DNA from: Neobacillus nitrireducens
GTDB lineage: Bacteria > Bacillota > Bacilli > Bacillales > Cytobacillaceae
NCBI RefSeq assembly: GCF_030915405.1
Contig: NZ_CP133262.1
Span: forward strand, 1,922,001 to 1,986,000
Reading direction: 5' to 3'
Length of the DNA: 64,000 nt
The notes beneath the pieces are model-generated. The model saw nothing but the letters and a program-made list of their open reading frames with translations, was not told where the DNA came from and did not search any database. Positions 61,413 to 64,000 of this stretch are shown piece by piece. Positions within the stretch are counted from its first letter, which is position 1. The number at the start of each line of letters is the position of its first letter. The position numbers were made by a program, and so were the translations under genes.

Positions 61413-62917
61413 TTTCGTTTCCTTATTTTATAAAGAAATATGAAACACAACAGGTATACAACGACTAAGCTTGCGATTAATGAAAATTTGATACCACTTT
61501 TCTCAGCTAACACATATATTTCCGAATTATCCCGATCCAGAATTATCATATATTTATTATCTTTACTAACAATTTTGTCTCCGGCAAGCAAGCCTCGCAG
61601 CTCTTTCCCACCTTCAATCTGACTGCTTGTTAAGGTAACACTTTGGGATTTGCCCGTATTATTGATTGCAATAATGGACGTTTCATCTTTATATACTCGT
61701 TTATAAACAGCCATCCCGTTTTGATCATAAAGCATTTCCATTGTCCCTCTTGTTAAAGAAGGAAGTGTATTTCTTAATTCCCCCAGCTTGGTTATATAAT
61801 CAATTAGTTCCTTTTCCGCCCGAAAGCTCATTTGCCCGCGGTTATCCGGGATTTCTCCCCCATTTAAGGCAATCTCTGTTCCATAATAAAAAAGAGGAAT
61901 TCCCGGGGTTGTATATAAATATACCAATGCTGTTTTCCAGCGGGAGCCTGGGAATTGTTTCTTTGCGACAATGTCACTTGTAAATCTTGACGTATATTCG
62001 TTATCCATAAAATTAGCTCTTAAAAAGGATTTCTGACCATTATCACCATCTGAATAAAGTTCGCGGAAAGACTGATCTGTTCCTGCAAATGTTTTTCTCA
62101 ACTTTTCACTGTATGAGTAATTAACTATGCTGTCTATTCCGGCACCTTCATACTTTTTCAAATCAGTTGAATTATTTTTTGACATTACTCCCATTAGAAA
62201 GAAGTTCTTCTTTTCTTGCTTAACTTCATTTGAAAAATCATTCCAAAAACTTATGGGAACATAATTTACTTCTGGTAGACTCATCCCATCTATATCTGTT
62301 TTATCAATCCACCATTTTGCTGCATCGATTAAATATTTTTTAACTTCCGGGTTGTCCTGATTCAAGTCAGGTAATCCTTCAATCCAGCCCTTTTCAAGTA
62401 CTGCCTGATTTTCATTTGTACCTGGGATAGACTGTTTTTTATGGAACCAGTTCTTCTTGATAGGATCACTTAACCACGGATGGTCTGCCGCTACATTATT
62501 CGTAACAAAATCAATCATTACCTTCAACTTGCGGTTATGTGCTTCTTTAACTAATGTTTGAAAAGACTTCAAAGTTCCAAAATGCTCATCCACTTTGTAA
62601 AAATCATTCACCCAAAAGCCATGGTACCCATTTTTCGTATTGTCAAAAATGGGTGTTAAGCGAATTGCGGTGAATCCCATTTCATGTATGTAATCCAATT
62701 TATCAATAATACCTTTAATATCCCCGCCGTTATATGCTAATGGATCTTTTGCGTTTACATCCATGTCATTATTTCTATCTCCATTGTTGAAACGATCGAC
62801 CATGATAGAATAAACGGATTCATCCTGCCACAAGCGGTCTTCCTTTTCAACCGCAGCATGGGCAGGAAGCGATGAATGAAGTAATAACAGAATTAAAATG
62901 AGTGAAATTTTTTTCAT
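61406..62917 (-). CDS. Secreted, membrane-anchored GH13 amylase-like protein, catalytically degenerate
   Basis: 503 residues: signal peptide (1-22, cleavage after AHA), GH13 barrel (about 30-400), C-terminal beta-domain, then a membrane helix (about 476-496) ending YKIRKRKK. The fold-defining sequence is kept (GYHGFWVNDFYKVDEHFGT, LPDLNQDNPEVKKYL), but the active site is gone. Region I has DFVTNN in place of a final His. DGMSLP (210-215) has Ser for the Arg and Pro for the nucleophile Asp. MGVMS has Val244 for the acid/base Glu. DNEY (305-308) replaces DNHD. The frame is intact, so it is more likely a pseudoenzyme, for example a surface glycan-binding or scaffold protein, than a decaying gene. 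AGGAGGG precedes ATG and can be masked by a hairpin. Confidence 0.9.
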   Translation of the reverse strand: MKKISLILILLLLHSSLPAHAAVEKEDRLWQDESVYSIMVDRFNNGDRNNDMDVNAKDPLAYNGGDIKGIIDKLDYIHEMGFTAIRLTPIFDNTKNGYHGFWVNDFYKVDEHFGTLKSFQTLVKEAHNRKLKVMIDFVTNNVAADHPWLSDPIKKNWFHKKQSIPGTNENQAVLEKGWIEGLPDLNQDNPEVKKYLIDAAKWWIDKTDIDGMSLPEVNYVPISFWNDFSNEVKQEKKNFFLMGVMSKNNSTDLKKYEGAGIDSIVNYSYSEKLRKTFAGTDQSFRELYSDGDNGQKSFLRANFMDNEYTSRFTSDIVAKKQFPGSRWKTALVYLYTTPGIPLFYYGTEIALNGGEIPDNRGQMSFRAEKELIDYITKLGELRNTLPSLTRGTMEMLYDQNGMAVYKRVYKDETSIIAINNTGKSQSVTLTSSQIEGGKELRGLLAGDKIVSKDNKYMIILDRDNSEIYVLAEKSGIKFSLIASLVVVYLLCFIFLYKIRKRKK

Positions 62918-62923
62918 ATAGTT

Positions 62924-62955
62924 ATATCCCTCCTCTAAAAAAGAGAAGAGGATAT
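62924..62955 (-). promoter_or_regulatory. Hairpin that can mask the ribosome site of the GH13 gene
   Basis: The leader segment ATATCCTCTTCT can pair with AGAGGAGGGATAT around a loop of A/T bases. The second arm holds the AGGAGGG ribosome site, so translation may be gated. Inferred from complementarity. Confidence 0.4.
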
Positions 62956-63033
62956 CCCCTTCCCTACACCCATTTTAATCTAATCAAGTTTTTATTCCAA
63001 ATATTAAATTCTTGGATGTAACAATATTTATTC

Positions 63034-64000
63034 TTAATTCACTATGTTAATATTGTAATCCTTAAACCATGTGTGCAGTTGCACAAGATAGGCCAATAAC
63101 TGTGGTCCTGTCATCAATTGGCCAAACCAAGGTTCCTGAAAGGAATTTCCACCCGATTTGACGATACTCTCAAGCTGTTCTTTATTAAAAAATTCATGCA
63201 AGGCTGAGGATTTATCTTTTAATATATTTTCCACCAGCTTTTGAACTGCAATGGTATAGGCAGGATTATGTGTCTTGGGATAAGGGCTTTTTTTCCGGTA
63301 CAAGACTTCCTCAGGTAAAATACCTTCAAAGGCTTTTCTAAGAATACCTTTTTCCCTGCCGCGATACATTTTCATTTCCCATGGGATATTCCATACATAT
63401 TCGACAAGGCGATGATCAGCAAAGGGAACTCTAACTTCTAAACTTGCACCCATGCTCATTCGGTCTTTTCGGTCAAGTAATGTTGTCATAAAGCTAATCA
63501 TATTAATATAAAATAATTCTCTCCGTTTTGCTTCTTCTTGACTTTCACCTTCTAACTTAGGGGTTTCAGCAATCGCTTGATAATACCTATCCATCACGTA
63601 ATCATTTAATTTTAGTTTTTCCTGCCAATGAGATTTCAACAAATTATGTCGTTCTGATATGGAGCGCATCCATGGAAACCCAGGCCGCTCTAAGTCTTGT
63701 TTGCGGTGGAACCATGGGTAACCCCCGAAAATTTCATCAGCACATTCCCCAGAAAGACTGACAACAAAGTCCTGCTTGATTTCTTTACAAAACCAAAGTA
63801 ACGATGAATCCACATCTGCCATTCCTGGAAGGTCTCTTACATGAGTAGCCTCCACCAAATCATTGACCAATTGCTTTTGAGTAATAATTTTGTTATGGTG
63901 CTTTGTATTAAATTTATCGGTTATCATTTGAATAAATTTTCCATCCGCATCTGGTTGAAATTCATTGGATGAAAAGTATTTGTCATTGCCTTCATAATCA
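63034..64000 (-). CDS. asnB: Asparagine synthetase (glutamine-hydrolysing), C-terminal part, 5' end outside window
   Basis: 321 residues are visible and the frame is open to the window edge. This is most of the ATP-dependent synthetase domain: VSLSGECADEIFGGYPW near 83-99 of the visible part, DRKDRMSMGASLEVRVPFAD and LRKAFEGILPEEVLYRKKSP. The glutaminase domain and the SGGxDS loop must lie outside. B. subtilis has three such enzymes; size and genome context suggest AsnO (YisO), which acts in sporulation, but I use the generic symbol. A 3' terminator was not found. Confidence 0.93.
   Translation of the reverse strand, partial: DYEGNDKYFSSNEFQPDADGKFIQMITDKFNTKHHNKIITQKQLVNDLVEATHVRDLPGMADVDSSLLWFCKEIKQDFVVSLSGECADEIFGGYPWFHRKQDLERPGFPWMRSISERHNLLKSHWQEKLKLNDYVMDRYYQAIAETPKLEGESQEEAKRRELFYINMISFMTTLLDRKDRMSMGASLEVRVPFADHRLVEYVWNIPWEMKMYRGREKGILRKAFEGILPEEVLYRKKSPYPKTHNPAYTIAVQKLVENILKDKSSALHEFFNKEQLESIVKSGGNSFQEPWFGQLMTGPQLLAYLVQLHTWFKDYNINIVN

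Overview
The window reads as chromosomal DNA from an endospore-forming, low-G+C Gram-positive bacterium of the Bacillaceae (Bacillus sensu lato, perhaps Neobacillus-like). Spore genes (spoVIF, a spoVA set, cotY/Z, cotO, yjcA), competence genes (med-comZ, coiA, mecA), spx/spxH, FapR and CtsR operators and a tryptophan T-box all point there. Gene order from 1 to about 43.5 kb follows the B. subtilis yjcD to yjzD region, inverted and with insertions and losses. From about 54.9 to 60.4 kb it follows the yit region. No tRNA, rRNA, CRISPR array, IS element or prophage was seen.

Layout. 0-5.7 kb: C-terminal end of a UvrD-type helicase (yjcD), spoVIF, a YjcZ-type micropeptide, an extra spoVA cassette (YhcN/YlaJ-type lipoprotein, spoVAC, spoVAD, spoVAEb), yjcA, a CotY/CotZ coat protein and cotO. 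5.8-15 kb: FapR-controlled fabI, a CPA2 antiporter, prpE, a structured intergenic repeat, then yjbO, nadK, relQ, yjbL, yjbK, truncated haemoglobin yjbI and spxH. 15-21.3 kb: pepF, coiA, cls, mecA and spx. 21.3-36.7 kb: two complete ABC peptide importers (oppABCDF and appDFABC) around a DUF3899-like protein, T-box-controlled trpS and yjbA. 36.8-43.5 kb: yjaZ, fabF, a frameshifted fabHA, comZ, med, two degenerate enzyme-like proteins and yjzD. 43.5-46.5 kb: clpB with a CtsR operator, and yjzC.

46.8-54.8 kb is an oxygen/redox island: two Fnr-type regulators with C-terminal cysteine clusters, a YwiC-like membrane protein, mobB-moeA, moaA, the di-iron Fe-S repair protein ScdA/Ric and a radical SAM/SPASM protein. 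Four promoters in it carry TGTGA-N6-TCACA-like sites exactly 21 nt upstream of a -10 hexamer, which is class II FNR geometry; one of the four sites is degenerate. 54.9-64 kb: yitW, yitU, small proteins, yitT, yitS (DegV), yitL (CvfB), yitK (YajQ), a frameshifted SDR gene, a secreted membrane-anchored GH13 protein that has lost every catalytic residue, and the C-terminal part of an asparagine synthetase.

Together the genes serve spore coat and germination, membrane lipid synthesis under FapR, regulated proteolysis and competence (Spx, SpxH, MecA, Med, ComZ, ClpB), peptide uptake, and adaptation to low oxygen with molybdenum cofactor and Fe-S repair. Three genes (oppB, fabHA, the SDR) each look one base short in a G/C homopolymer, so assembly error has to be separated from real mutation.
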